Of a stretch of DNA of 64,000 bases, positions 33,766 to 42,990 are shown piece after piece. A program made the position numbers and the translations under genes. The stretch covers positions 1 to 64,000 of the forward strand of contig JBGQLV010000006.1 of the NCBI GenBank assembly GCA_041500225.1, read 5' to 3'. Each line of letters opens with the position of its first letter. Position 1 is the first letter of the stretch. Under the pieces are notes generated by a model that saw only the letters and a program-made list of their open reading frames with translations, was not told where the DNA came from and did not search any database. This DNA is from 0-14-3-00-41-53 sp041500225. Its GTDB lineage: Bacteria > Nitrospirota > Thermodesulfovibrionia > Thermodesulfovibrionales > SM23-35.

Positions 33766-34813
33766 GGGGTCAAATCTTTACAATTGACATATTTAATTGA
33801 GAAATGCTATAAATGATGCATGGCGAGGCCGTTAAGGATACAGTATCCCGGAGCTGTATACCATGTGACTTCCAGGGGTAACGAAAGAAAGGAGATATTT
33901 AGGGATGATAAAGACCGGCAAACCTTTCTTGAAATCCTTTCGCAATCCATAAGGATTTATAACATAAAACCTTACAGTTATGTCCTCATGGGTAATCATT
34001 TTCACTTTCTTTTAGAGACACCGTTGGGTAATCTTGGTGAATTCATGCGACATTTCAATATAACCTATACGGGATATTTTAATCGGAGACACAGAAGAGT
34101 AGGGCATCTATATCAGGGCAGGTACAAAAGTATTTTGGTGAATAAAGACGAATATTTATCCATACTGTCAAGATATATACATCTCAATCCTGTCAGGCTA
34201 AAAAACATGAGGAAGGAACCGGAGATCGAAAAAGTGGAATATCTTGTAAACTACCGATGGAGCAGTCTTCCTGGATATATAAAGAGAGGGAAAAGGGAGG
34301 AATTCATAGATTATGAGATGGTATTGGAAGAATATGGGGGAGATAATGCCAGGGGAAGAAAAATATACAAAAACAGAATATATTCAGATATAAAAGAGGG
34401 GATTGAGATAAAAGACAAAGTAATAGGTCAAAGCATCTTGGGTGGAGAAGAATTCGTAGAATGGATTAAGGAGAGATTTCTAAAAGGAAGGCAGGATAGA
34501 GAGAGTCCATCTTTAAGAGAACTGAAGAGATACCGTGCAAAAGAAGTGATAATGAAGGCAATAGAAAAAGTAACTGGGAAAAGCCTTGAAGAGATAAAGG
34601 CATCAAAGGGAAGACTTAGGCAGATTGCAACGGATTTATTATATCGGATAGGAGGTTTAAAGGGTGTAGAAATAGGAAATTTAATGGGAGTGGATTATAG
34701 CACAGTGAGTCAGGGGAGAAAGAGGTTAAGGGGTAAAATGCAAAAAGATAAGAGCTTGCGAGAGATGGTGAGTAAGATTGAAAGGAATTTGTCAATTTAA
34801 AAGATTTGACCCC
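33766..34813 (+). mobile_element. REP-associated tyrosine transposase unit with 14-bp inverted ends
   Basis: GGGGTCAAATCTTT (33766-33779) and its perfect inverse AAAGATTTGACCCC (34800-34813) bracket the transposase gene. The same pair of 14-mers, with a 24-base centre, forms a solitary element at 47100-47151. This is the expected relation between a RAYT gene and its REP/REPIN sequences. Confidence 0.8.
33820..34800 (+). CDS. REP-associated tyrosine transposase (Y1 Tnp family)
   Basis: A 326-residue RAYT: the Y1 domain starts MARPLRIQYPGAVYHVTSRG, has the metal-binding HUH motif in NHFHFLLETP, and RYIHLNPVR and YRWSSLPGY follow. The nucleophile Tyr is in the expected helix region. The C-terminal third contains a DnaA-like helix-turn-helix (DLLYRIGGLKGVEIGNLM, then DYSTVSQGRKRL). 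It would nick and move REP-type repeats. All motifs appear intact. The stop lies in the right inverted repeat. Confidence 0.92.
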   Translation: MARPLRIQYPGAVYHVTSRGNERKEIFRDDKDRQTFLEILSQSIRIYNIKPYSYVLMGNHFHFLLETPLGNLGEFMRHFNITYTGYFNRRHRRVGHLYQGRYKSILVNKDEYLSILSRYIHLNPVRLKNMRKEPEIEKVEYLVNYRWSSLPGYIKRGKREEFIDYEMVLEEYGGDNARGRKIYKNRIYSDIKEGIEIKDKVIGQSILGGEEFVEWIKERFLKGRQDRESPSLRELKRYRAKEVIMKAIEKVTGKSLEEIKASKGRLRQIATDLLYRIGGLKGVEIGNLMGVDYSTVSQGRKRLRGKMQKDKSLREMVSKIERNLSI

Positions 34814-34845
34814 ATGTTCCCCTTGTTGACCCCATGTTCCCCTTG
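34806..34845. repeat. Tandem duplication of a 20-bp unit
   Basis: TTGACCCCATGTTCCCCTTG occurs twice in tandem (34806-34825 and 34826-34845), at the right junction of the transposase unit. The first copy starts inside the right inverted repeat. Confidence 0.85.
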
Positions 34846-34847
34846 TT

Positions 34848-35075
34848 CTTGCTGCCGGCGACGCTATTGTAGAAGTCGTTAATATCCCTCATAACGGAAA
34901 GAACCTCGGCACTATGCCGGTGGTGCTTATTGCCTTTTACACAGGAGAAATAGGTACACCCAACACGGTTATGACGCCTACCGATCACTATGTGACAGCG
35001 TTAAAACATAATACGGGGCGTAAGATGCAGAGAAGAATGAGGAGGTTTGGGGGCAGGATATGATTTTAACTTTAT
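34848..35075 (+). pseudogene. Truncated cupin-like protein, C-terminal fragment
   Basis: An open frame begins right at the transposase junction with LAAGDAIVEVVNIPHNGKN, then VVLIAFYTGEIGTPNTVMTP, and ends at TAG 35073-35075. GDAIVEV..IPH.G.N.G..PV.LI.FY.GE.G.P is the C-terminal half of a single-domain cupin. The N-terminal half is missing, apparently lost when the transposase unit settled here. The last residues may be out of the original frame. Confidence 0.5.
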
Positions 35076-35301
35076 AGTTCTTTGTTTTCCAAAAAATCAA
35101 TTACTTCAGGTTCAACAGATGCAATTACACTTCAACTAAGCCAGTCTGGGAATTCCGTGACAGGCACACATTCAGCCTGACACTATTGTTGTTGCTCGGA
35201 ATCTATTACTTTGTCTAATGTTGCCGGAAGGCCGAGTTTTGACACACAAATTATTTTTTTGATGATAAAAACTGTGTTAACATCTCAATTATGAAAAGTT
35301 C

Positions 35302-37878
35302 CTAAGAGCTGATCTTCTTCTTAATCTCAATAAGTTTATTAAGCGCATCTTCTGGTTTAAGCTGTTTTAAATCCAGATTTTTGATTTCTGTAATTACAGA
35401 TTCTGTCACAGAAGAGAAGAGGTCAAGCTGGACCGTGCCTTTCTTCGTTTTCCTGTCTGCAAACCTTGGCCTGCCTGTCTCATTCAGCTCCTCTTTTTCG
35501 AGATTGGCAAGCACCTCCTTTGCCCTTTTTATGATGCTATCAGGAAGCCCTGCTAATCTTGCTACCTGTATGCCGTAACTTTTGTCAGCAGGACCCTTTT
35601 CAATCTTTCTTAAAAATATAATCTCATCACCCCATTCTTTTACTGATACATTATAGTTCCTGACACCATCGTGAGTAAGGCTGAGTTCGGTTAGCTCGTT
35701 ATAGTGTGTTGCAAAGAGTGTCCTTGCATTTATCTCGTTTAAGATATGTTCTGCAACAGCCCAGGCAATGCTTATACCGTCAAATGTGCTTGTGCCCCTT
35801 CCTACCTCGTCGAGAAGTATGAGACTTTTAGCGGTTGCATTGTGTGTGATGTTTGCTACCTCTATCATCTCTACCATGAAGGTGCTCTGACCTTTTGTAA
35901 GGAAATCAGATGCGCCTATCCTTGTAAAAATCCTGTCAGCAATCCCTATCTTCGCATCAGATGCAGGGACGAAGCTCCCAATTTGTGCCATGATAACTAT
36001 AAGTGCAATTTGCCTCATGGATGTGGATTTCCCAGCCATATTCGGGCCTGTAATTATAAGGAGACGGTCGTTTTCGTTATCCATAAAAATGCTGTTTGGT
36101 ATAAACCTTTCATCCATTGGTATTCTTTCGAGGACAGGATGCCTCCCGTCTGTTATATCGATTACCCCGGTTTCATCTACAGTAGGCTTTATATAGTTAT
36201 ACCTTTTTGCAACAACGGCAAGCGAGGCAAGAAAATCAACGATTGAGACGGCTGAAGCTGTTTTTGACAGAAGTGCAGATTCTTTTTGTATATCATCGAG
36301 TATTTCCTGAAAGAGCTGGTACTCAAGATTCTTAAGTCTTTCTTCAGCTCCGAGGATACTTGTCTCATATTCTTTAAGTTCCGGGGTTATAAACCTTTCT
36401 CCCCCCACAAGTGTCTGTTTTCTGATGTAATCGTCCGGGACCATATGGAGATTTGCTTTTGTGACCTCGATATAGTAACCATAGACCCGGTTATATCTGA
36501 CTTTCAGGGAAGATATACCTGTCCTTTGTTTTTCCTTTTGCTCCAGCTCTGCAATAAAGTCCTTACCTTTTGTAGATATGTTCCTGATCTCGTCTAAATC
36601 AGTATTATATCCAGACTTGATAATCCCACCGTCTCTGAGGCTTATCGGAGGATTATCAACAATACTTTTCTCTATTAATTTAATGAGGGCTGAAAATTCG
36701 GATATCTCCTCTGAAATTGAGCTTAGATAAGGATTTTTAGAAGAGCCAAGAGATTTCTTGATCTTTGGCAGGTATGATACGGAATTTTTGATTGCTAAAA
36801 GATCCCTCGCATTTGCACTCTTTGAACCAACCTTTGCAGAAAGCCTTTCGAGGTCCTGTATTTTCCGCAGAGACGTCCTGAAATCTTCAAGCAGCTCGTA
36901 GTCTTCTACAAGATATTCAACTGCATCCCGCCTCTTTTTTATTTCATGGATATTAATAAGAGGTTTCAAGATGGAGGCCCTTAAGAACCTTCCGCCCATA
37001 GGGGTAAGTGTTTCATCAAGGACCCAGAGAAGCGTGCCTTCGTTTGAGCTATCCTTAAAATTGTGAGTGAGTTCAAGGTTGCGCTGTGTTGCTGCATCTA
37101 AAAACATATAAGAATCCTGTCTCAAAGTAGTTATCTTTTTAAAACTTAATGTTTCCTTCTGTGTATCCTCAAGGTAACTGATTAGTGCCCCGGCAGCAGA
37201 GATTGCAGCAGTCATGCCATCGCATCCATAACCGTCAAGAGAAGAGACCCTTAAATGCTTCAGTAAAGTCTTATATGCCTCTGAATAATCAAAATACCAA
37301 TCATCATAAACAGATATATAAAAGTTATTGAGAGACTCTTTATAGTGGATATTGTCCTTGAGACTATGGGGGATCAGGATTTCTCTTGGTTCAAACCTGT
37401 ACATCTCATCCTCAATATTTTCAGCTGTTTCATAAACGATAAACTCTCCTGTAGAGATATCGACTGCTGCTATGCCGTGCTTGCCTCCAGAGGAAAACAG
37501 GCTTATGATATAAGAGTTTTCTTTAGGGTTTTCGGGTGCATGTGTTCCAGGTGTAATTACCTTTACAATATCCCTCTGGACAATGCCTTTTGCCTCTTTT
37601 GGGTCTTCTAACTGTTCGCAAATTGCAACCTTAAATCCTGCTTTAATCAGCTTTGATATATAACCTTCTGATGCAAAGTAAGGGATACCGCACATAGGTA
37701 CAGGCTCTTCCTTTGATTTATCCCTTGTTGTGAGCGCTATCTGCAGTATCTTGGATGCCTTCTCTGCATCCTCTCCAAACATTTCGTAAAAATCTCCAAG
37801 CCTGAAAAAGACAATTGCGTCTTTGTATCTTTCTTTGATGCTTAAGTATTGTTTCATCAAGGGGGTTATTTCTGACAT
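35302..37878 (-). CDS. mutS: DNA mismatch repair protein MutS
   Basis: An 858-residue MutS. The mismatch-reading motif is in FFRLGDFYEMFGEDA (Phe-x-Glu). Connector, lever and clamp domains follow. The ATPase has Walker A GPNMAGKSTSMRQIA, a Walker B region ILLDEVGRGTSTFDG and FATHYNEL. The C-terminal HTH and a MutL-interacting tail close the protein. It recognises mispairs and starts MutL-dependent repair. No mutL is adjacent. Confidence 0.97.
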   Translation of the reverse strand: MSEITPLMKQYLSIKERYKDAIVFFRLGDFYEMFGEDAEKASKILQIALTTRDKSKEEPVPMCGIPYFASEGYISKLIKAGFKVAICEQLEDPKEAKGIVQRDIVKVITPGTHAPENPKENSYIISLFSSGGKHGIAAVDISTGEFIVYETAENIEDEMYRFEPREILIPHSLKDNIHYKESLNNFYISVYDDWYFDYSEAYKTLLKHLRVSSLDGYGCDGMTAAISAAGALISYLEDTQKETLSFKKITTLRQDSYMFLDAATQRNLELTHNFKDSSNEGTLLWVLDETLTPMGGRFLRASILKPLINIHEIKKRRDAVEYLVEDYELLEDFRTSLRKIQDLERLSAKVGSKSANARDLLAIKNSVSYLPKIKKSLGSSKNPYLSSISEEISEFSALIKLIEKSIVDNPPISLRDGGIIKSGYNTDLDEIRNISTKGKDFIAELEQKEKQRTGISSLKVRYNRVYGYYIEVTKANLHMVPDDYIRKQTLVGGERFITPELKEYETSILGAEERLKNLEYQLFQEILDDIQKESALLSKTASAVSIVDFLASLAVVAKRYNYIKPTVDETGVIDITDGRHPVLERIPMDERFIPNSIFMDNENDRLLIITGPNMAGKSTSMRQIALIVIMAQIGSFVPASDAKIGIADRIFTRIGASDFLTKGQSTFMVEMIEVANITHNATAKSLILLDEVGRGTSTFDGISIAWAVAEHILNEINARTLFATHYNELTELSLTHDGVRNYNVSVKEWGDEIIFLRKIEKGPADKSYGIQVARLAGLPDSIIKRAKEVLANLEKEELNETGRPRFADRKTKKGTVQLDLFSSVTESVITEIKNLDLKQLKPEDALNKLIEIKKKISS

Positions 37879-38097
37879 AACTGATTATTTAATAACATAA
37901 GACATTGAAAGTGCAATATGTAAGTTTGATATATGAAAAAGATGCTTTAGGCAGCCCTTCGAGGAATCATAAAAATTAGTCACAGATTTTAAAATCTGTG
38001 TTGGTTATAATCATGCATGAACCTCTTTTTGTTTTCATGGTAGAATGTTGTAGATGGGTAAAAACCTCTTCATGTAGAAAATTAAAATAAGGAGTCT

Positions 38098-38304
38098 ATG
38101 GATAAAACAGAAGAAAAGATTAGAGAGATTCTCGAGAGCCTCCAGTGTATTTTATCAGCCCATGACAGTTGTGCGGAATTAGTTGAAGTTAAGGATAACA
38201 GGGCAGTGATAAACTGTGTCGGCCCATGTGTACGCTGCGACAACAGATGCATTGAAGATGCGATTAAGGAAAAGTTACCTGATATTGAAGTGATTGTAAG
38301 ATAG
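38098..38304 (+). CDS. NifU C-terminal-domain-like small protein
   Basis: A 68-residue protein in the style of NifU C-terminal domains: EKIREILESLQCILSAH, then a beta-hairpin (VEVKDNRAVINCVGPC) and CVRCDNRCIEDAIKEKLP. Classical NifU has CxxC; here CVGPCVRCDNRC is expanded. It may carry an Fe-S cluster or have become a persulfide carrier. It precedes a nitroreductase (52 bases). Confidence 0.72.
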   Translation: MDKTEEKIREILESLQCILSAHDSCAELVEVKDNRAVINCVGPCVRCDNRCIEDAIKEKLPDIEVIVR

Positions 38305-38356
38305 ATATTGTAGAAATAATGTCCTTAAAAGGAAAAAATACCTTAAAGGAGAATAT

Positions 38357-38926
38357 ATGAATCCGGTATTAAAAGCAATCGCAGGAAGAAGGGCTGTAAG
38401 GAGCTATGAGTCCAAACCAGTTCCCGGGGAAATAATTAACAAGATTATAGAAGCAGCCAATCAGGCACCATCAGCCATGAACAGCCAGCCCTGGCGTTTT
38501 GTAATTGTGGAGGACAAAGAATTCCACAGAAAACTAACAGAAGCAGCCATCCCAAACAGCAAAAAAAGGCTGGAGCCTTTTAAGGATATTAACCCTGAAA
38601 GATACCAGTCTATTATGAAACGATACGAGGAATTAGAAGACCCGATTTACTATTCAGCCCCTGTAATCATATTTGTTATAGGCTCTGGTCAATTTGTAGA
38701 TTTGTCCTGTCCCCTGGCATGTGAGAATATAATGTTAGCAGCATATTCACTAGGACTTGGAAGCTGCTGGGTCCATTTCGGTTCTCTGGTAACAGACAAT
38801 GAAGAAATAAGAAAAGAACTTGAATTATCTAATGATGAAAAAATATACGGTCCGATAATTATCGGTTACACACAAAATTTTCCTGAACCACCTCCGAAAA
38901 AGGAACCCCAGGTTAAATGGATATAG
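38357..38926 (+). CDS. Nitroreductase-family FMN oxidoreductase
   Basis: A 189-residue protein: AGRRAVRSYESKPVPGEIIN at the start, the FMN-binding PSAMNSQPWRFVIVE, and LACENIMLAAYSLGLGSCWV near ~120. The usual family length is about 190-220. It would reduce nitro compounds, quinones or a cobalamin-like ring, with unknown natural substrate. AAAGGAG lies 7 bases before the ATG. A GTCATTCC-type repeat follows. Confidence 0.9.
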   Translation: MNPVLKAIAGRRAVRSYESKPVPGEIINKIIEAANQAPSAMNSQPWRFVIVEDKEFHRKLTEAAIPNSKKRLEPFKDINPERYQSIMKRYEELEDPIYYSAPVIIFVIGSGQFVDLSCPLACENIMLAAYSLGLGSCWVHFGSLVTDNEEIRKELELSNDEKIYGPIIIGYTQNFPEPPPKKEPQVKWI

Positions 38927-38960
38927 TCACTAATGCGGTCATAAGTAGAGCCATATAATT

Positions 38961-39044
38961 CGTCATTCCCTCGAAAGCGGGAATCCAGTGTATCGTGGGG
39001 TGACGAACCGCCAGTACTGGATTCCGGGTCAAGCCCGGAATGAC
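38961..39044. repeat. gtcattcc-type dispersed repeat, copy 1
   Basis: CGTCATTCCCTCGAAAGCGG with a GGAATCCAG part and the inverse CTGGATTCCGG...GGAATGACA on the right. It is of the same family as 52759-52888 and 59404-59476, a repeat class common in genomes of deltaproteobacteria and Nitrospirota. Confidence 0.7.
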
Positions 39045-39159
39045 AGAAGAAAGAATAAGAACATGTCTTTTTACTTATGGTCTCCTTAGTAAATACTGAG
39101 ACTAATAAAGACTGGGCAAGCTTATCTCATTTTCCATTGTGAGCCAGGGGTTAAAGGGG

Positions 39160-40392
39160 TTAAGGATTATAATATTTCTTTTTCTTTTTCAGATAATCCT
39201 GTTCGACATGCCCGCCATAATCATGCGGATATTTATAGCCCTTTCCATGCCCTAATTTTTTAGCACCGGGATAGTGACTGTCTTTTAAATGGTCCGGGAC
39301 CTCCATTGTCTCTTCAGTAGCAATATCTTTCATTGCAGTTTCTATGGCTTTATAACAGGCGTTGCTTTTTGGTGCGGTTGCAATATAAATGGCTGCCTGT
39401 GCAAGGGGTATCCTTGCCTCCGGCATGCCGATGAATTCCACTGCCCTTAATGCAGATGTAGCAATGACCAGCGCCATAGGGTCAGCATTCCCCACATCTT
39501 CTGAGGCGCAGATGACAATGCGCCTTGCAACAAATCGAGGGTCCTCACCTGCGTAAATCATCTTTGCAAGATAATAGACAGCAGCATCGGGGTCTGAACC
39601 ACGCATGCTCTTTATAAAGGCAGAGATTGTGTCATAGTGCTGGTCACCTTTTTTATCATAGACGATGACTTTTTTCTGAATGGACTCTTCTGCTATCCGG
39701 ATGTCTATTTTTATAGTACCGTCTTTGTCAGGAGATGTCGTAAGAGCAGCTATTTCCAGCGCAGACAAAGCCTTTCTCGCATCTCCGTCAGACATTTTAG
39801 CAATATGTTTTAATGAATTTTCATCTGTAATTATATTTAAGTTACCCAGTCCTTGTTCTTTATCCTGAAGGGCATTATTTAAGACCTTCAAAATATCTTC
39901 CTCTGTGAGCGGTTTCAATTCAAATATCTGACTTCTTGAAAGGAGGGCTGTATTTACGTAAAAGAATGGGTTTTCTACTGTGGCAGCAATAAGCGTTATA
40001 TTCCCTTCCTCAACATCAGGAAGGAGGGCGTCCTGCTGTAGTTTATTAAACCTGTGAATCTCATCAAGAAAGACAATGGTGTGTATACCCTTAGCCTTTC
40101 TGGCCTTAGCATGCTGTATAACCTTTCTGATTTCATCAAGCCCGATAGTGGCTGCATTAAGCCATTCAAAATGTGCCTTTGTCTTTTCGGCAATTATTCT
40201 TGCAAGGGCGGTTTTTCCAGTACCGGGCGGGCCATATAGGATTAAAGATGTGATCCTGTCCGCTTCTATAGCCCGCCTTAGTAATTTTCCAGGCCCGAGA
40301 ATGTGTCTCTGTCCGACATATTCATCAAGAGTTTTTGGACACATGCGATAAGCAAGAGGCGGTATGAGATCTTCTTCTTTAAATAATTCCAT
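39160..40392 (-). CDS. rarA: Replication-associated recombination protein A (AAA+)
   Basis: A 410-residue AAA+ ATPase. Near the start are RMCPKTLDEYVGQRHILGPG and Walker A GPPGTGKTALARI; the Walker B region is VFLDEIHRFNKLQQDALLPD. The C-terminal part includes DPDAAVYYLAKMIYAGEDPRF, ASEDVGNADPMAL and HYPGAKKLGHGKGYKYPHDYG, the clamp-loader-like tail typical of MgsA/RarA. It acts at stalled replication forks. No neighbour shares the strand closely. Confidence 0.95.
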   Translation of the reverse strand: MELFKEEDLIPPLAYRMCPKTLDEYVGQRHILGPGKLLRRAIEADRITSLILYGPPGTGKTALARIIAEKTKAHFEWLNAATIGLDEIRKVIQHAKARKAKGIHTIVFLDEIHRFNKLQQDALLPDVEEGNITLIAATVENPFFYVNTALLSRSQIFELKPLTEEDILKVLNNALQDKEQGLGNLNIITDENSLKHIAKMSDGDARKALSALEIAALTTSPDKDGTIKIDIRIAEESIQKKVIVYDKKGDQHYDTISAFIKSMRGSDPDAAVYYLAKMIYAGEDPRFVARRIVICASEDVGNADPMALVIATSALRAVEFIGMPEARIPLAQAAIYIATAPKSNACYKAIETAMKDIATEETMEVPDHLKDSHYPGAKKLGHGKGYKYPHDYGGHVEQDYLKKKKKYYNP

Positions 40393-40527
40393 ATTTTATG
40401 TTCGCTGATATGATGGAAATTTTCAAGTTATATCAAGTCTTTTTAAAGGATATTGGAAATGATATACTATTTTCAACATACAAGGATGTTTATAAAGTAT
40501 AAGGCTGTAGATTTATAGGAGGTTGCA

Positions 40528-41694
40528 ATGTTTCATACCGCAGACCCCGAAGATGTTATTGACGGCAAGATTACCGATGTATATTTTGAAAGAACACTAA
40601 AAATCCTTAAGGCTAAAAAGATAAACCCGGTTGTAAAGGCTGAATTTATCGCTAAAAGCCTTCCTGAAAACTGGCCCTGGGCTATATTTGCAGGACTTGA
40701 AGAGGCGATATATCTGATGAAACATCTGCCAATCAAGGTAAGGGCAATGAAAGAAGGGACTGTCTTTTATCCTTATGAGCCTGTGGTGGAGATAGAGGGG
40801 AGATACCAGGACTTTTGCGTGTATGAGACCGCAATACTTGGTTTGATATGTCAGGCATCAGGCGTTGCAACAAAGGCTGCGAGATTCAAGAAACTCGCCG
40901 GCGATAGGGTTGTTATCAGTTTTGGCGCTCGCAGGATGCATCCGATACTTGCACCTATGATTGAAAGAAATGCATATATCGGAGGATGTGATGGTGTTTC
41001 GGTTGTCAAGTCAGGTGAAATAATTGGTGAAGATCCTATGGGTACAATGCCTCATGCACTGATAATATGTATGGGCTCTACAGTAGATGCAATAAAAGCA
41101 TACGATGAGGTTTTAGAGCCTAAATTAAAAAGGGTTGCTTTAATAGATACATTTCTTGATGAAAAATTTGAATGCCTTAACGTCGCAGAGGCCCTTGGCG
41201 GAAAACTTTTCGCAGTCAGGTTCGATACACCTTCATCGAGAAGGGGAAACTTCTACAGGATTCTTGAAGAATGCAGGTGGGAGTTGGACATGAGAGGATA
41301 TAAGCATATAAAGTTCTATGTGAGCGGTGGAATAAAGGAAGAAGATGTCCCCGAGTTAAATCCTGTTGTTGATGGCTATGGTATTGGTACTTCCATAAGT
41401 AATGCCCCTGTCGTGGATTATGCAATGGATATTATGGAGGTTGAAGGGAAGCCCCAGGCTAAGAGAGGTAAATGGTCAGGAAGTAAGAGAGTCCTGAGAT
41501 GCCCGGGATGTGGTAAAAGAAAGATTGTTCCGAACGATAAAGATAAGCATGTATGCTTGTGTGGAAAAAGATTTGAAGACATACTTATTCCTGTACTCGA
41601 TAAGGGTAAGCAAATTATTAAGTTGGAACCTCCCTCGAAACTCAGAAAAATGGTTTTTGAGAATATAAAAGCTCTTTTTTTGAATGAAGGATAA
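40528..41694 (+). CDS. Nicotinate phosphoribosyltransferase
   Basis: A 388-residue type II phosphoribosyltransferase: residues ~1-110 are the N-terminal mixed domain, followed by a barrel with FGARRMHPILAPMIERNAYI (catalytic His), GTMPHALI, ALIDTFLDEKFE, VRFDTPSSRRGNF and GIKEEDVPEL. The C-terminal ~60 residues carry CPGCGKRKIV and HVCLCGKRFED, a zinc ribbon found in the archaeal and deeply branching branch. It makes nicotinate mononucleotide in NAD salvage. GGAGG precedes the ATG. Confidence 0.92.
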   Translation: MFHTADPEDVIDGKITDVYFERTLKILKAKKINPVVKAEFIAKSLPENWPWAIFAGLEEAIYLMKHLPIKVRAMKEGTVFYPYEPVVEIEGRYQDFCVYETAILGLICQASGVATKAARFKKLAGDRVVISFGARRMHPILAPMIERNAYIGGCDGVSVVKSGEIIGEDPMGTMPHALIICMGSTVDAIKAYDEVLEPKLKRVALIDTFLDEKFECLNVAEALGGKLFAVRFDTPSSRRGNFYRILEECRWELDMRGYKHIKFYVSGGIKEEDVPELNPVVDGYGIGTSISNAPVVDYAMDIMEVEGKPQAKRGKWSGSKRVLRCPGCGKRKIVPNDKDKHVCLCGKRFEDILIPVLDKGKQIIKLEPPSKLRKMVFENIKALFLNEG

Positions 41695-41748
41695 GATTTT
41701 GCTATTCATAACTGCTTACTACTTACTGCATACTGCTTACTAACGAGA

Positions 41749-42573
41749 ATGGCTTCTATTTATATCTTGCTTGCAATGTTTCTCTGGAGTTCTCTCGGTG
41801 TGGTCGTTAGGCTCTCAGGTGTTGAAATACATACACTTATCTTTTATTCAGTTGTAGTAGCTTTGATTGTCCAGGGAATAATTTTATCCCTGAAAAATTA
41901 CAGAAAAGAGATTCCAGAGATCAAGAAGCTTAAGTATCCCATGATACTCGGCCTTTTTTCACTTTTAAATACATTAACTTACTTTTATGCATTTAAACAT
42001 ACTACGATAGCAAATGCTGTCCTTACACATTATACAGCTCCTGTAATCGTTGCATTTCTTGCTCCGCTGTTTCTAAGAGAGATTATCACGAGAAGGATTA
42101 TTTTTGTGATAGTTATAGCTTCAATCGGCCTCTGGATTATGCTTGAAGGATTCTCATTCAAAGAAGGTCAAATGGCCGGCATAATGGCTGGTCTTGCCTC
42201 AGGACTTACATATGCAATAATCATTATCTTTGCGAGGATACAGGCCCGGAATTTTAATCCGCTTGTGCTTACTTTTTTTTCAAATGCTGTTATTGCAGTC
42301 CTGCTTGCACCCTTTATAAGGGAGGTGCCCTTAAATGCCTTATGGAGTTTTCTGGTGATGGGAATAATTCATTCCACTATAGCACCTATTTTATATTATA
42401 AAGGGCTCCAGTATGTTACTGCTAACAGGGCTGCTGTCCTTGGTTATCTTGAACCTGTCAGCGCGATAATCTTCAGCATGTTATTCTTAAATGAACTGCC
42501 GGGGGAAAATTCGATTATTGGTGGAATACTAATAATTATTTCAGGTTATCTGACTCTAAAAAAAGAAAGGTGA
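41749..42573 (+). CDS. EamA-family (drug/metabolite) transporter
   Basis: A 274-residue membrane protein with about ten hydrophobic spans in two five-helix halves. It begins with FLWSSLGVVVRLSG and contains the conserved LLNTLTYFYAFKHTT (end of repeat 1) and IIHSTIAPILYYKGLQY with GYLEPVSAIIFSMLFLNELP (repeat 2). Substrate cannot be read. The start follows AACGAGA about 5 bases upstream, only a weak site. Confidence 0.9.
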   Translation: MASIYILLAMFLWSSLGVVVRLSGVEIHTLIFYSVVVALIVQGIILSLKNYRKEIPEIKKLKYPMILGLFSLLNTLTYFYAFKHTTIANAVLTHYTAPVIVAFLAPLFLREIITRRIIFVIVIASIGLWIMLEGFSFKEGQMAGIMAGLASGLTYAIIIIFARIQARNFNPLVLTFFSNAVIAVLLAPFIREVPLNALWSFLVMGIIHSTIAPILYYKGLQYVTANRAAVLGYLEPVSAIIFSMLFLNELPGENSIIGGILIIISGYLTLKKER

Positions 42574-42581
42574 AATTACCT

Positions 42582-42866
42582 TTATTTTTTATTTTCTGAA
42601 ATGTCAGGTGTTTGAGCACTTAATTCTTTATGGAATAAATAGAGTGCCTCACTCAGTGGAAGTTCCGGATATCTGATGGTGGCCTCAATCACATCTGCAA
42701 TAGGATAATCGACGTGATGTCCTTCGGGATATAAAATTCGAATAAACTTTCGTTTTAAAAGATAACAGCGTTTAATATGACCATTTTTATCAGTGAAAGG
42801 AATAATAACATGCTCAGGGTCTTCTTCAAGTCCATAACGTTTTATTAATTCATTAATTTCTTCCAC
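42582..42866 (-). CDS. Conserved hypothetical small protein
   Basis: A 94-residue acidic protein with no membrane span or known motif. It starts EEINELIKRYGLEEDPEHVI and contains KRCYLLKRKFIRILYPEGHHV. It stands alone and convergent with the transporter gene. Codon use and a clean start support a real gene; function unknown. Confidence 0.65.
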   Translation of the reverse strand: MEEINELIKRYGLEEDPEHVIIPFTDKNGHIKRCYLLKRKFIRILYPEGHHVDYPIADVIEATIRYPELPLSEALYLFHKELSAQTPDISENKK

Positions 42867-42990
42867 TACTAATGTCCGTTTAAAAAATAGCCTTAGGATT
42901 GAAGCATCAGTTTAAACAATGATATAACATAATACATTATATAAAATTATAGATTTGTATAGCTAATAGCAGCAATGAGATATCAATAAA

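Noticed and set aside
34797..34988. Minus-strand 63-codon frame next to the transposase
   Set aside because: It covers the cupin-like remnant on the opposite strand, has no motif, and the + frame makes better sense.
38961..39044. GTCATTCC repeats as CRISPR-like or structural RNA
   Set aside because: Copies are scattered singly with inverted halves and no spacer array.
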